Positions 8,084-16,723 of a DNA stretch of 64,000 nt are shown one piece after another; positions within the stretch are counted from its first letter, which is position 1, and the number at the start of each line of letters is the position of its first letter. A model generated the notes under the pieces. It saw nothing but the letters and a program-made list of their open reading frames with translations, made no database searches and was not told the origin of the DNA. This DNA comes from Dongia_B soli (lineage in GTDB: Bacteria > Pseudomonadota > Alphaproteobacteria > Dongiales > Dongiaceae): positions 1 to 64,000 of the forward strand of contig NZ_JAXCLW010000003.1 in the NCBI RefSeq assembly GCF_034044715.1, given 5' to 3'. The translations under genes were made by a program, and so were the position numbers.

Positions 8084-10498
8084 ATGGAAAGCTCGCAATC
8101 ATCTTCAAGTCGGAATGAGAGCCAGAAACAGACCCTATCCGGTGAACAAGAACGACTGATCGATGCGTGGTGGCGCGCCGCCAACTATCTCTCGGTCGGA
8201 CAGATCTATCTGCTCGACAATCCGTTGCTGCAAGAGGCCCTCCGCAGCGAACACGTCAAACCTCGGCTGCTCGGCCATTGGGGCACCACGCCAGGTCTTA
8301 ACTTCATCTACGTTCACCTTAATCGAATAATAAAAGCACACGATCTCAATATGCTGTTCATTGCCGGTCCCGGTCATGGAGCGCCAGGGGTCATCGCAAA
8401 TACGTGGCTGGAAGGTACCTACAGTGAAATCTACCCTGAGGTCTCGCAGGACAAGGAGGGTCTGCGGCGCTTATTTCGCCAGTTTTCCTTCCCCCGTGGC
8501 ATACCGAGCCATGCCTCTCCTGACACACCCGGATCGATTCATGAGGGTGGCGAACTTGGCTATTCACTGGCACACGCTTATGGTGCCGCATTTGATAATC
8601 CCAACCTGATTGTCACCTGTGTGGTGGGCGACGGCGAAGCTGAAACGGGGCCCCTCGCCACCTCCTGGCACGGCAACAAGTTCCTGAATCCAAAGACCGA
8701 CGGAGCAGTATTGCCGATCTTGCACTTGAACGGCTTCAAGATCGCTAATCCGACGGTGCTTGCACGTATAAGCGCGAATGAGCTCGCCTCGCTGCTGCGT
8801 GGTTATGGGCATCATCCGATCTTCGTGGAAGGGGAGGATCCACGAGACATGCACCAAAAGATGGCGACAGCATTGGACAATGCAATTGCCGAAATCCACT
8901 CAATCCAAAAGCTCAGTCGCGACGGCGGATCTAACGAACGCCCATCATGGCCGATGATTGTGCTTAGAAGCCCCAAGGGCTGGACTGGCCCGAAGATCGT
9001 CGATGGACATAAAAGTGAGGGATCCTGGCGGTCGCATCAGGTGCCTTTTAGCGATATGTCCAGGCCAGAGCATCTTCGGATACTCGAAGAATGGATGCGG
9101 AGCTATCGCCCATCAGAGCTTTTCGACGTCTCCGGATGCCTGAAGGCCGAGATAGCAGCCTTGGCCCCGGCGGGTGATCGTCGGATGAGCGCGAATCCTC
9201 ACGCTAATGGCGGCGCTTTGATGCGCCCGTTAAGATTGCCAGAGTTCTCCATCTATGCGGTGGCTGTTCCCGAACCTGGCAAGGTGATTGCCGAAGCAAC
9301 ACAAGTCATGGGTACCTTCCTGCGTGACGTCATGCGTGAGAACGAGAGAACCCGCAACTTCCGGGTTTTTGGTCCGGATGAAACTGCCTCCAATAGGCTG
9401 CAGGCGATTTTCCAGGCCACCGACCGCACCTGGAATGCCGCGATGACCTCGGAGGACGATCATTTGTCACCCAACGGCCGCGTGATGGAAATCCTCAGTG
9501 AGCATGCCTGCCAAGGTTGGCTCGAGGGCTATCTCCTCACAGGCAGGCATGGCCTGTTCTCGTGTTATGAAGCCTTCATCCACATCGTGGACTCGATGTT
9601 CAACCAGCATGCAAAATGGTTGAAGACGTCCCGCGAAGTGCCGTGGCGGCGCCCTATCGCTTCACTAAACTACCTTCTGACCTCGCATGTATGGCGGCAA
9701 GACCACAATGGGTTCAGCCACCAGGATCCCGGCTTCGTCGATCACGTTGCCAATAAGAAGGCGGATATCGTTCGCATTTACTTCCCGCCCGATGCCAATA
9801 CTTTGCTCTGCGTAACGGATCATTGCCTCCGTAGCTGGGATCGAATCAATGTTATCGTTGCGGGAAAGCAGCCCGCGCCGCAATGGCTTGACATGAACGC
9901 GGCCATTCAGCATTGCAATCAGGGAAGCGGCATTTGGGCCTGGGCCAGTACCGACCGCGGCCGGGATCCAGACGTAATTATGGCCTGTGCCGGCGACGTT
10001 CCCACGCTGGAAACGCTTGCCGCGGTCGACCTGTTGCGCCGACATATACCAGATCTGAGCATACGGGTCGTCAACGTTGTTGATCTTATGACGCTTGTTC
10101 CGAAGGCACAGCATTCACACGGCCTGACGGATGAAGATTTCGATGCACTTTTCTCAACCGACAAGCCGGTTATCTTCGCCTATCATGGATACCCGTCCCT
10201 GATCCACCGCCTGGTCTATAAACGCCGCAATCATGAGAACATGCATGTACACGGTTTTATGGAGGAAGGCTCTACAACCACGCCCTTCGACATGGTGGTG
10301 CGAAACCGATTGGATCGCTTTCACCTTGCCGCTGACGTCATCGACCGAGTGCCCAAACTCGGCGACAGGGTGGCGTATGCCAAGCTTGCGATGAACAATA
10401 AGCTTTCCGAGCACAAGCGCTATATAGCCCTTCATGGGATAGACATGCCGGAGGTCAGAGACTGGAGGTGGCCCCCCGCGTCGCAGAAACATGGGTAA
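8084..10498 (+). CDS. xfp: Phosphoketolase (xylulose-5-P/fructose-6-P)
   Basis: An 804-residue protein, the normal length for thiamine-diphosphate phosphoketolases. These split xylulose 5-phosphate or fructose 6-phosphate with phosphate into acetyl phosphate plus glyceraldehyde 3-phosphate or erythrose 4-phosphate. Diagnostic stretches are the N-terminal WWRAANYLSVGQIYL, GPGHGAPG (residues 95-102), the SHASPDTPGSIHEGGELGYS loop and the thiamine diphosphate/Mg motif GDGEAETGP (182-190). Late motifs are DHNGFSHQDPGF and the C-terminal HEHMHVHG-like NHENMHVHGF. GAGAGG precedes the ATG. No acetate kinase or phosphotransacetylase gene lies nearby in the window, so the acetyl phosphate must be used by enzymes coded elsewhere. 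The choice between the two sugar substrates cannot be made by eye. Confidence 0.97.
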   Translation: MESSQSSSSRNESQKQTLSGEQERLIDAWWRAANYLSVGQIYLLDNPLLQEALRSEHVKPRLLGHWGTTPGLNFIYVHLNRIIKAHDLNMLFIAGPGHGAPGVIANTWLEGTYSEIYPEVSQDKEGLRRLFRQFSFPRGIPSHASPDTPGSIHEGGELGYSLAHAYGAAFDNPNLIVTCVVGDGEAETGPLATSWHGNKFLNPKTDGAVLPILHLNGFKIANPTVLARISANELASLLRGYGHHPIFVEGEDPRDMHQKMATALDNAIAEIHSIQKLSRDGGSNERPSWPMIVLRSPKGWTGPKIVDGHKSEGSWRSHQVPFSDMSRPEHLRILEEWMRSYRPSELFDVSGCLKAEIAALAPAGDRRMSANPHANGGALMRPLRLPEFSIYAVAVPEPGKVIAEATQVMGTFLRDVMRENERTRNFRVFGPDETASNRLQAIFQATDRTWNAAMTSEDDHLSPNGRVMEILSEHACQGWLEGYLLTGRHGLFSCYEAFIHIVDSMFNQHAKWLKTSREVPWRRPIASLNYLLTSHVWRQDHNGFSHQDPGFVDHVANKKADIVRIYFPPDANTLLCVTDHCLRSWDRINVIVAGKQPAPQWLDMNAAIQHCNQGSGIWAWASTDRGRDPDVIMACAGDVPTLETLAAVDLLRRHIPDLSIRVVNVVDLMTLVPKAQHSHGLTDEDFDALFSTDKPVIFAYHGYPSLIHRLVYKRRNHENMHVHGFMEEGSTTTPFDMVVRNRLDRFHLAADVIDRVPKLGDRVAYAKLAMNNKLSEHKRYIALHGIDMPEVRDWRWPPASQKHG

Positions 10499-10901
10499 CG
10501 CCTCCAGCACTTGGAAATCTCCTTTGAATTGATTTGTCGCTGACAATCGGGGTTCTGCGATATCGCCGGCGGCGGGATCTCAATGCACGACCGCTTCCGT
10601 TCCTCCACGAACACTTCGGAAAGGCCGGGACGTATTTTTACTAGGTCGCGCAGGGCATCGATAACCGGCCAGTACGAGCCAGCCGGGCCCGGAAGTCCGT
10701 GGGTGCTGAAACCGAGACCGATGATGACCCTACGCCGCGCCTCATCTAAGAAATCCGGCGCTCGGTATGAGGCGCTGACTCGAGCGTTCACTGCTTGGCA
10801 GAGGCCACTAAGACAGCTCCGCGCTTCGGCACTGCATCGCGAATATCGTCAGCTAGAATCCAACTGTCCTGAAACATCTACCCGTCCATCGACGAGTCCT
10901 G
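10499..10901. other. Convergent intergenic region, no confident gene
   Basis: This lies between the phosphoketolase stop and the MATE gene stop. On the minus strand a frame from 10791 leftwards contains a protein-like segment (EARRRVIIGLGFSTHGLPGP, about 10650-10740), but the frame runs on into the end of the phosphoketolase gene and I recognise no family. It could be a degraded gene. No terminator with a T-run was found. Confidence 0.3.
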
Positions 10902-12320
10902 TTAGCGGATGCTATCCTCGATGATGGTTTCCTGCGAGACCTTGGCGGTCTGTTGTTCCTCTTCGGTCAGACGTGTGGTCTTCCAACTGCCGCGCAGAAA
11001 CCAGCAGACCGATACGACAGCAACCACCACGTTGGTAACCGGAAAGGACCACCATAAGCCATGCGCCTGCAAAACCGTGTGTTTCGAGAGCACATAGGCC
11101 ATCGGAAACTGCACCATCCATTGCGCGACCAAGGCGATCACCATGGCCATCAGCATGTTGCCGGAGGCGCGGAACGTGGAGACGATACTGAGCTGGATGC
11201 CGACGCAGCCCCAGGCTAAAGACATTGTACGGATGAAGCTGGCGCCTTCGGTAATCACCTGCGGATCGTTGGGGATGAAGAAGGCGACGATCCGCTCAGC
11301 GCCGACCCAGGCAAGGATGCCGACCAGGGTGAGGATGACGAAGCCGAGAATGGTCCCCAGCACCGTGATGCGCGCCGCACGCTCGATATTGCCCGCGCCG
11401 ATATTCTGTCCAACCAGGGTCGAAACGGCCATCGAGAGGCCCATTGCGGGAATCGTCACGACCTGCAGCACATTCGACCCGACGCCATAGGCGGCGATGG
11501 TTACCGTGCCGAAGCTCGCCACCAGGAAGGACATGATCATCAGGCCAAGGCCGCGCGTCGACAACTCGATCGAGCCTGGAAAACCGAGAAGGAAGGCCCG
11601 GCGGATATATGGCAGATCCGGCTTCAGGCTGGCCCAGCGCAGCTTAATACCATGCCGGCCACGCAGGAAAATATAGATGCCGAACGCGGCGGCGAGAGCC
11701 TGTGTCACCAGAGTCGCCAGCGCCGCCCCCATGACGCCGAGCCCCGGGAGCGGACCGAGACCGAAAATGAATAAGGGATCGAGCGCGAAGTTCAGGCTGA
11801 CCGCCGCCATGACGATATAAAGCGGGATGCGCGTCTGGCCAACACCACGCATCAAAGCCTGGAACATCGCATAGATGAAGACGAAGATGATGCCGATGAA
11901 AGACACGCGCATGAAGCCGAGTGCCCCGGCATGGACATCGGGCGCCACACCCAGCAGGTCGAGCAAATACGGCGCCAGGATGAAACCGAGGGAGCCGAGA
12001 ATGACGGAGGTGATGGCCACCATCACCATTGTCTGAGCGGCGACGTGATCGACCATGTCCTGCCGACCGGCCCCCATATATTGTGCACTCAAAGTGGCAC
12101 CCGCCATGGCGAGGCCGGAACCCAGCGCTATCACCAGGAAAGTAACCGGAAAACTGACCGAGACAGCAGCGACGGAAGCGGCGCCCAGCCGCCCGACCCA
12201 GAAGGCGTCACTCAACTGATAGCCGGTCTGGAGGACGTTGCCGAGAATGATGGGAATTGCCAGGGTGACAAGGGCGCGAGTGATCGGTCCTTGCAGAAAC
12301 AATTGTCGACGTGAATCCAC
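10902..12320 (-). CDS. MATE family efflux transporter
   Basis: A 472-residue protein with twelve predicted membrane helices in two six-helix halves, the normal build of MATE (NorM/DinF-type) cation:drug antiporters. These export organic cations or metabolites using a Na+ or H+ gradient. The N-terminal PITRALVTLAIPIILGNVLQTGYQLSDAFWVGRLG is typical of the family, and the second half repeats with GFPGSIELSTRGL and VSTLVGQNIGAGN. The start is GTG at 12320 with only a weak ribosome binding site. The gene ends in a charged tail (TRLTEEEQQTAKVSQET). It lies 52 bases downstream of the D-aminopeptidase gene on the same strand, so the pair could share a transcript. The substrate is unknown. Confidence 0.92.
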   Translation of the reverse strand: MDSRRQLFLQGPITRALVTLAIPIILGNVLQTGYQLSDAFWVGRLGAASVAAVSVSFPVTFLVIALGSGLAMAGATLSAQYMGAGRQDMVDHVAAQTMVMVAITSVILGSLGFILAPYLLDLLGVAPDVHAGALGFMRVSFIGIIFVFIYAMFQALMRGVGQTRIPLYIVMAAVSLNFALDPLFIFGLGPLPGLGVMGAALATLVTQALAAAFGIYIFLRGRHGIKLRWASLKPDLPYIRRAFLLGFPGSIELSTRGLGLMIMSFLVASFGTVTIAAYGVGSNVLQVVTIPAMGLSMAVSTLVGQNIGAGNIERAARITVLGTILGFVILTLVGILAWVGAERIVAFFIPNDPQVITEGASFIRTMSLAWGCVGIQLSIVSTFRASGNMLMAMVIALVAQWMVQFPMAYVLSKHTVLQAHGLWWSFPVTNVVVAVVSVCWFLRGSWKTTRLTEEEQQTAKVSQETIIEDSIR

Positions 12321-12372
12321 GCTCGGTCGCTCTTTTTCGTTAAAGACAGGATAAAGCTTAATGCGAGAATGC

Positions 12373-13941
12373 TTATCTCACTTTGGCGAAAGCAACGTTT
12401 CGGGCAAGCCAGCATCCAACGGTCACACCAGCAATTTTTCCATCTGCCGACCGCTTAATTTGTACAGTCCAGTCGCCAGGAGCAGGTGCATCGAGCGAGC
12501 GATGGCAAGCAAGACGCCAGATGTCCTTTCCCGCCGGAGACATCGGCATAAGCGGGCCGGTTCCGAGAAAACCGTGGAAAGCCGCGAACCAACTGCCGCC
12601 GGCGCATATCAACTCCAGCTCGGATTCCAGTTCAACCGACCGATAAGTCCCGCCTATATCAAGACCATCGTTTGACCCTTCGGTGACGGGAACCGCCAAG
12701 GAGTCGATAGCATCACCTTGCCGGAGAATACGGATACCGCCGGCTTCCAATCTAAGCGTCATATCGAGCCCATGCGCGACGCCGTCCGGACCCACGCTTA
12801 ACACTTTCGGGCCGCCATCATAGCTCGCTTTGAGAGTCCCGTTGCCGGCATTCACCGAAACATCGAGCAATAACCCGGTTTCCCGGTCGATCCAGGTCCC
12901 CTCGAACTTCTGGGCTAAGTTACGATCCGATGGTCCCGGCTTATCGCTTTCACCCAAGGCGGCCGCCAGGAGATGCATGGCTGCGCCGGAGCTGTCACTC
13001 TCGTGGTTGAACGCGACATCGACGGACAACCGCTCTGAGGGGACCCAAAAGCGCTGTAATCGCCACCCGCGAATCGCACCGCCATGGCCGGTCATCTCGC
13101 GGCCCCATCGGACCCGTCTTGCGAGCCCGAGTCCATAATTTGCGGGAGCACCATTGGCGAAAGAGGTTGGACGGGACAACCGAGCATATATGCCATCGGC
13201 ATCGTCGCGGGTTTTATCGATAAAGCGTTCCCAGGCCACGAGATCGTCAATTGAGGCACAAAGACCGGCATCTCCGGACCAATGTAGATTGTTGACCCCT
13301 TGACGCCAGCCGGTAGCGAGTGTGCCTTCATAGCCACTCGCCCCGCCAGGCAGAGCGCTGGTCTCGGGCACGAATGATGCTGTTTCCATCTCAGCTGGCG
13401 TGACGACCAAGTCGATCAACAATTCACCGAAATCGCGATCGGCTTTCCGTTCGATGGCGTTGGCCAGCATCCGAAAATTTCCGTTCGAATATGAGTAGCC
13501 CGTCCCTGGCTTGAAATGCAGGCTTCGGGTAAGCTCAATCAGCGCAACGGAGTCCCTCGGACGAAAATTCCCTTCAGGCGATGCACCGCAAGGGACGCTG
13601 ACTGCCCAATAGTCACGGAGCCCCGACTGGTTGTTTGCAAGGTCTAGTGTAGATGGCATGCTTTCTTCAAGGCGTGGCAGTTGGTCCGCGATGAAGGAAT
13701 CATAATCAGAGGGGTCCGGCGCGACCGACAACAGTGTCGCGCAGGTAAATTGCTTTGTGATCGAACAGATCGGCGTAAGAGTCGTCGGCGTAAACGGTTG
13801 ATGCGTTTCGAGGTTGGCAAAACCCCAGCCATGTCTGACGATGGGAACGCCATCTTTGACCACCGCAACCGCACCGCCCGGCCCGGGATAGCGCCGTGGC
13901 AGATCTTCTACGGCCTGTTCCAATGCGGTAAGGTCCATCAT
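12373..13941 (-). CDS. dap: D-stereospecific aminopeptidase (DAP family, penicillin-binding fold)
   Basis: A 522-residue protein that follows the Ochrobactrum anthropi D-aminopeptidase along its length (520 residues there). That enzyme removes N-terminal D-amino acids, for example D-Ala, from peptides and amides. The serine-hydrolase motifs are present: SITK at residues 60-63 (nucleophile Ser and general-base Lys), the YSYSN stretch giving YxN at about 150, and HGG (TGHGGAIRGWRLQR) at about 285. Two C-terminal beta-barrel domains follow (from about residue 330), as in the known structure, with the end motif VGCWLARNV. The double ATG at 13941 has GGGGGAA just upstream; the frame is open to 13977. 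The homology is recognised from memory. Stereospecificity is inferred. Confidence 0.88.
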   Translation of the reverse strand: MMDLTALEQAVEDLPRRYPGPGGAVAVVKDGVPIVRHGWGFANLETHQPFTPTTLTPICSITKQFTCATLLSVAPDPSDYDSFIADQLPRLEESMPSTLDLANNQSGLRDYWAVSVPCGASPEGNFRPRDSVALIELTRSLHFKPGTGYSYSNGNFRMLANAIERKADRDFGELLIDLVVTPAEMETASFVPETSALPGGASGYEGTLATGWRQGVNNLHWSGDAGLCASIDDLVAWERFIDKTRDDADGIYARLSRPTSFANGAPANYGLGLARRVRWGREMTGHGGAIRGWRLQRFWVPSERLSVDVAFNHESDSSGAAMHLLAAALGESDKPGPSDRNLAQKFEGTWIDRETGLLLDVSVNAGNGTLKASYDGGPKVLSVGPDGVAHGLDMTLRLEAGGIRILRQGDAIDSLAVPVTEGSNDGLDIGGTYRSVELESELELICAGGSWFAAFHGFLGTGPLMPMSPAGKDIWRLACHRSLDAPAPGDWTVQIKRSADGKIAGVTVGCWLARNVAFAKVR

Positions 13942-14126
13942 ATTCCCCCGAAGAGTGGTAAATTCTGCACGGTGCATATCCAGACCTCTGCCACGCCCCC
14001 AGTCAAGCGGGTAATGATTTGCCGAAGTCGATTACGCCCCGCTTCCGCAGCCGAGAACGGTGCCTTCAGAAGGACCGTCAAGCTTTAAAGAGCGCCCCCG
14101 GGCGCGATTTTACCATCGCATGTAAA

Positions 14127-14159
14127 AGCCGCCGATCTGCGGACAGCAAATCGGCGGCT
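14127..14159 (-). terminator. Intrinsic terminator after the HD-domain gene
   Basis: A perfect 10-bp stem (AGCCGCCGAT at 14127-14136 against ATCGGCGGCT at 14150-14159) has a 13-base loop. Reading leftwards on the minus strand the stem is followed by TTTTAC. This fits a Rho-independent terminator ending the transcript of the HD-domain gene 27 bases upstream. Confidence 0.75.
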
Positions 14160-14186
14160 AACGATCCTTCAGGACCGACAGATCGA

Positions 14187-14780
14187 TTAGTATTCCAGAC
14201 CGGACGTGTGTAGACTCCAGGGCTCACGCGCGAAGACCCGACGCAGGATCGGTTCAAACGCATCCATCGGCATTGAGTCGTAATTGGGATCGAAGGCCAT
14301 CTGGTCCCATTTTCCGCAGAAATCCGCGGTCATCTCAAAACAGGGATGCCCGCGATATTGCTCACGCTCGTGCCGGTCCCGGCCGATGTGATGGTAGTAG
14401 TAATATCCTTGAAAGATCGCGTGGTGCTTGATCATCCAATAGGTTTCGTTGCGCACGAACGGCCGCAGGATCGAAGCCGCATATTCGGCGTGATTCTCCA
14501 TGCAGAGAATATCGCCAATATCATGAATGAGGGCGGCGACAACTGTCTCGTCATCGGCTTCATCACGAAACGCCCGCGTCGCGGTTTGCAGGCAGTGCTG
14601 ATACCGGTCGATCTGCTCGCCTTCATAGCTGTCATGGAGATTCTCCATAAAGCTGAGCACCCGGTCCGGCAAACGCGCGGAGAAGGCCTTGGCCGAGGAG
14701 ATGACCAGTTGATAGTCCTCTGCCGTACCATCCTCCATCTTGATGTAACTTGCGCGCCTTTTCTCTTTTACGTCTGCCAT
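14187..14780 (-). CDS. HD-domain protein, possible mixed-valent diiron oxygenase type
   Basis: A 197-residue protein. The HD ligand set can be read as H62 (YQHCLQTA), H86-D87 (ALIHDIGD), H119/H120 (MIKHHAIFQGYYYYHH) and D159 (GKWDQMAFD). This spacing resembles the small HD-domain oxygenases of the PhnZ/TmpB/myo-inositol oxygenase group more than HD phosphohydrolases. The N-terminal YIKMEDGTAEDY motif is common in proteobacterial members of that group annotated only as HD domain. The start ATG at 14780 has AGGATAA upstream; a GTG lies one codon earlier. It is the last gene in the run after the solute-binding protein (45-base gap), just before a terminator, which suggests a part in using the imported compound. 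Oxygenase activity is inferred. Confidence 0.75.
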   Translation of the reverse strand: MADVKEKRRASYIKMEDGTAEDYQLVISSAKAFSARLPDRVLSFMENLHDSYEGEQIDRYQHCLQTATRAFRDEADDETVVAALIHDIGDILCMENHAEYAASILRPFVRNETYWMIKHHAIFQGYYYYHHIGRDRHEREQYRGHPCFEMTADFCGKWDQMAFDPNYDSMPMDAFEPILRRVFAREPWSLHTSGLEY

Positions 14781-14825
14781 CACTTTATCCTATCGAGGAT
14801 GATCGCTGATACGCCTTGATGCTGA

Positions 14826-16418
14826 TCACTCGAACCACCAACGCTCCGCCATCCGGAAGCCATCCATGTCCCAGATCTTCACCAGATCTCCGTGGGCAAC
14901 GTTCTTGGCAGTCGCATTCACATAGTTATTGAAGACCAGAACGATCGTGCCGCTATCGTCGTGCACGATCTGCTGCATCTCGGCATACATGCTGGCACGC
15001 TTGGCATCGTCGAGTTCCGACCGGGCGGCCACCAGCAGCTCATTGAAGCGCGCGTTCTTCCAGTTCGTGTCGTTCCAGGCGGCGCCCTCCGCATAGGTCG
15101 AGGTGAACATCCAATCGCAGGTGACGCGACCGTTCCAATAGACCGCAACCATCGGCTTCTTCATCCAGACATTGTCCCAATAGCCGTCATTCGGCTCGCG
15201 GTTCACCTTGATATTGACGCCGGCTTTCGCTGCTTGTGCACTATAGAGAACGCCGGCATCGGTCGCGCCTGGGAAGGCGGCTTCGGCGACGGAAAGATCG
15301 ATGGAAAGCGTCTCCAGTCCCGCTTTCTTCAGGTAGAACTTCACCTTGTCGGCGTCGTAGGTGTATTTTGGTTGCGGATCGATGGCATATCTGACCGAGG
15401 AAGCGATCGGATTGTCATTGCCCGCTTTGCCGTGGCCCAGGAAGACCTTCTTGACGATCTCCTCCCGGTCGATCGCGTATTTCAGTGCGCGCCGAACATC
15501 GGCGTTGTTGAAGGGCGCGATCGCCGTGTTCATGGCAAAGGTGTAGTGACCAATTCCCTCGACCTCCTGGATCTTCACATTCGGATTGCGCTTCAGAAGA
15601 TTGAGCGTCTTCAAGTCGCAGCCGGCCATGAAATGCACTTCGCCCGTAGTCAGCGCATTGGTGCGAGCGGCGACGTCCGGCACCGACAGGAACTCGACCT
15701 CATCAAAATATGGCAGGTTGTTTTTATGGTAATTCGGATTGCGCTTCAGCTTCGTGCTGACGCCGGGATTGAAATTCTGAAGGATAAACGCGCCGGATCC
15801 GATGCCCTTGGCCCAATCGATGCCGCCACCATCCTTGGCCGGAAAAATCGGCAGATGATAGTCGCTGACGAGAGCGGGGAAGTCCGCATTGCCGCCATTC
15901 AACTCAAAGATCACGGTATTCGGATTGTCCGATGTGACATTGGTTACCGGTGCAAGAAGGGATTTAGCAGCCGATTTCGAATTCGGCGCCATGTGGTATT
16001 TGAACGTTTCCACGACATCCGTCGCGGTCAGGTCCTTGCCGTTATGAAAGGTGACACCCTTCCGCAACTTGAAGACCCATTTCTTCGCTTCCTTGTCCGG
16101 CTCGTAGCTTTCCGCCAGATCACCGACTACTTGACCACTCGCATTGATTTCCGTGAGGTTGTTACACATAGCACCATAGAAGGCGCACTGCGTATACGTA
16201 TCCGGCCAAGTGCCTGGATCGATCGTATCCGTGGTCGCGCCTCCAGCCATGGCGAAGCGGGCGAATCCACCCTTCTTCGGTTCGGAAGCGCTGGCGATCT
16301 TTGCCACCAGGCTCGATGTCATGGCTGTCGCGCCGAGGGCGGCGGCACGTCCCATGAATTCACGGCGTGAGATCAGACCCTTCTGAAGCCGGCCCGCCCA
16401 ATACTCCAACTCGCTCAT
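14826..16418 (-). CDS. Peptide-type ABC transporter solute-binding protein (SBP family 5)
   Basis: A 530-residue periplasmic binding protein. A Tat signal is visible as SRREFM at residues 17-22 followed by a hydrophobic stretch, so it is probably exported folded. The SBP_bac_5 pattern is present: ESYEPDKEAKKWVFKLRKGVTFHNGKDLTATDV (about 105-140) and NNADVRRALKYAIDREEIVKKVF (about 290-315). GGGAGG precedes the ATG. It lies downstream of the ATP-binding gene with a 305-base gap, so it probably has its own promoter. Family members bind di-/oligopeptides, nickel, opines or other ligands, so the ligand is not fixed by sequence. The context of amine catabolism points to a nitrogenous compound. Confidence 0.93.
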   Translation of the reverse strand: MSELEYWAGRLQKGLISRREFMGRAAALGATAMTSSLVAKIASASEPKKGGFARFAMAGGATTDTIDPGTWPDTYTQCAFYGAMCNNLTEINASGQVVGDLAESYEPDKEAKKWVFKLRKGVTFHNGKDLTATDVVETFKYHMAPNSKSAAKSLLAPVTNVTSDNPNTVIFELNGGNADFPALVSDYHLPIFPAKDGGGIDWAKGIGSGAFILQNFNPGVSTKLKRNPNYHKNNLPYFDEVEFLSVPDVAARTNALTTGEVHFMAGCDLKTLNLLKRNPNVKIQEVEGIGHYTFAMNTAIAPFNNADVRRALKYAIDREEIVKKVFLGHGKAGNDNPIASSVRYAIDPQPKYTYDADKVKFYLKKAGLETLSIDLSVAEAAFPGATDAGVLYSAQAAKAGVNIKVNREPNDGYWDNVWMKKPMVAVYWNGRVTCDWMFTSTYAEGAAWNDTNWKNARFNELLVAARSELDDAKRASMYAEMQQIVHDDSGTIVLVFNNYVNATAKNVAHGDLVKIWDMDGFRMAERWWFE

Positions 16419-16723
16419 TCTTACCTCCCAGGAACTTTGACTGTTTCATTAATGGATAACTGAGCTTCAAACCGGTATCCGGTTTCTGATACTTGGCACC
16501 GGTATTACGTCAAATAAAACAAACGTCGTCCTCGACCATGAACTTCCGCAAATCGCACCTGCGTGCCGACCTGGGCAGCGACCTAGTTCGGTCAGGATGC
16601 GTAGTTCGAATCTTTCGCATCCAGAAGAATTTTCGACTCATTGAAATGGGCGTAAGCCATTTCTTGCATTGGCGGGTTCCGCCGCGTTGCTAACCACAGC
16701 CTGACCCATCGCAACTTCTCCCC
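16419..16723 (-). promoter_or_regulatory. Upstream region of the binding-protein gene with a 17-bp palindrome
   Basis: The 305 bases between the ATP-binding gene stop and the binding-protein ATG hold no gene. At 16469-16485 lies a perfect palindrome, AAACCGG-TAT-CCGGTTT, about 50 bases upstream of the ATG. ACCGGTAT is repeated at 16498-16505 beside it. A regulator binding site is likely. It differs from the block shared by the other two promoters of this locus. Confidence 0.55.

Noticed and set aside
10432..10791. Minus-strand frame after the phosphoketolase gene
   Set aside because: A middle part looks protein-like, but the frame runs into the phosphoketolase coding end and I recognise no family; kept only as a note on the intergenic region.
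14892..16370. Plus-strand open frame of about 490 codons opposite the first binding protein
   Set aside because: Antisense shadow of a gene with strong SBP and Tat motifs; the translation is not protein-like.
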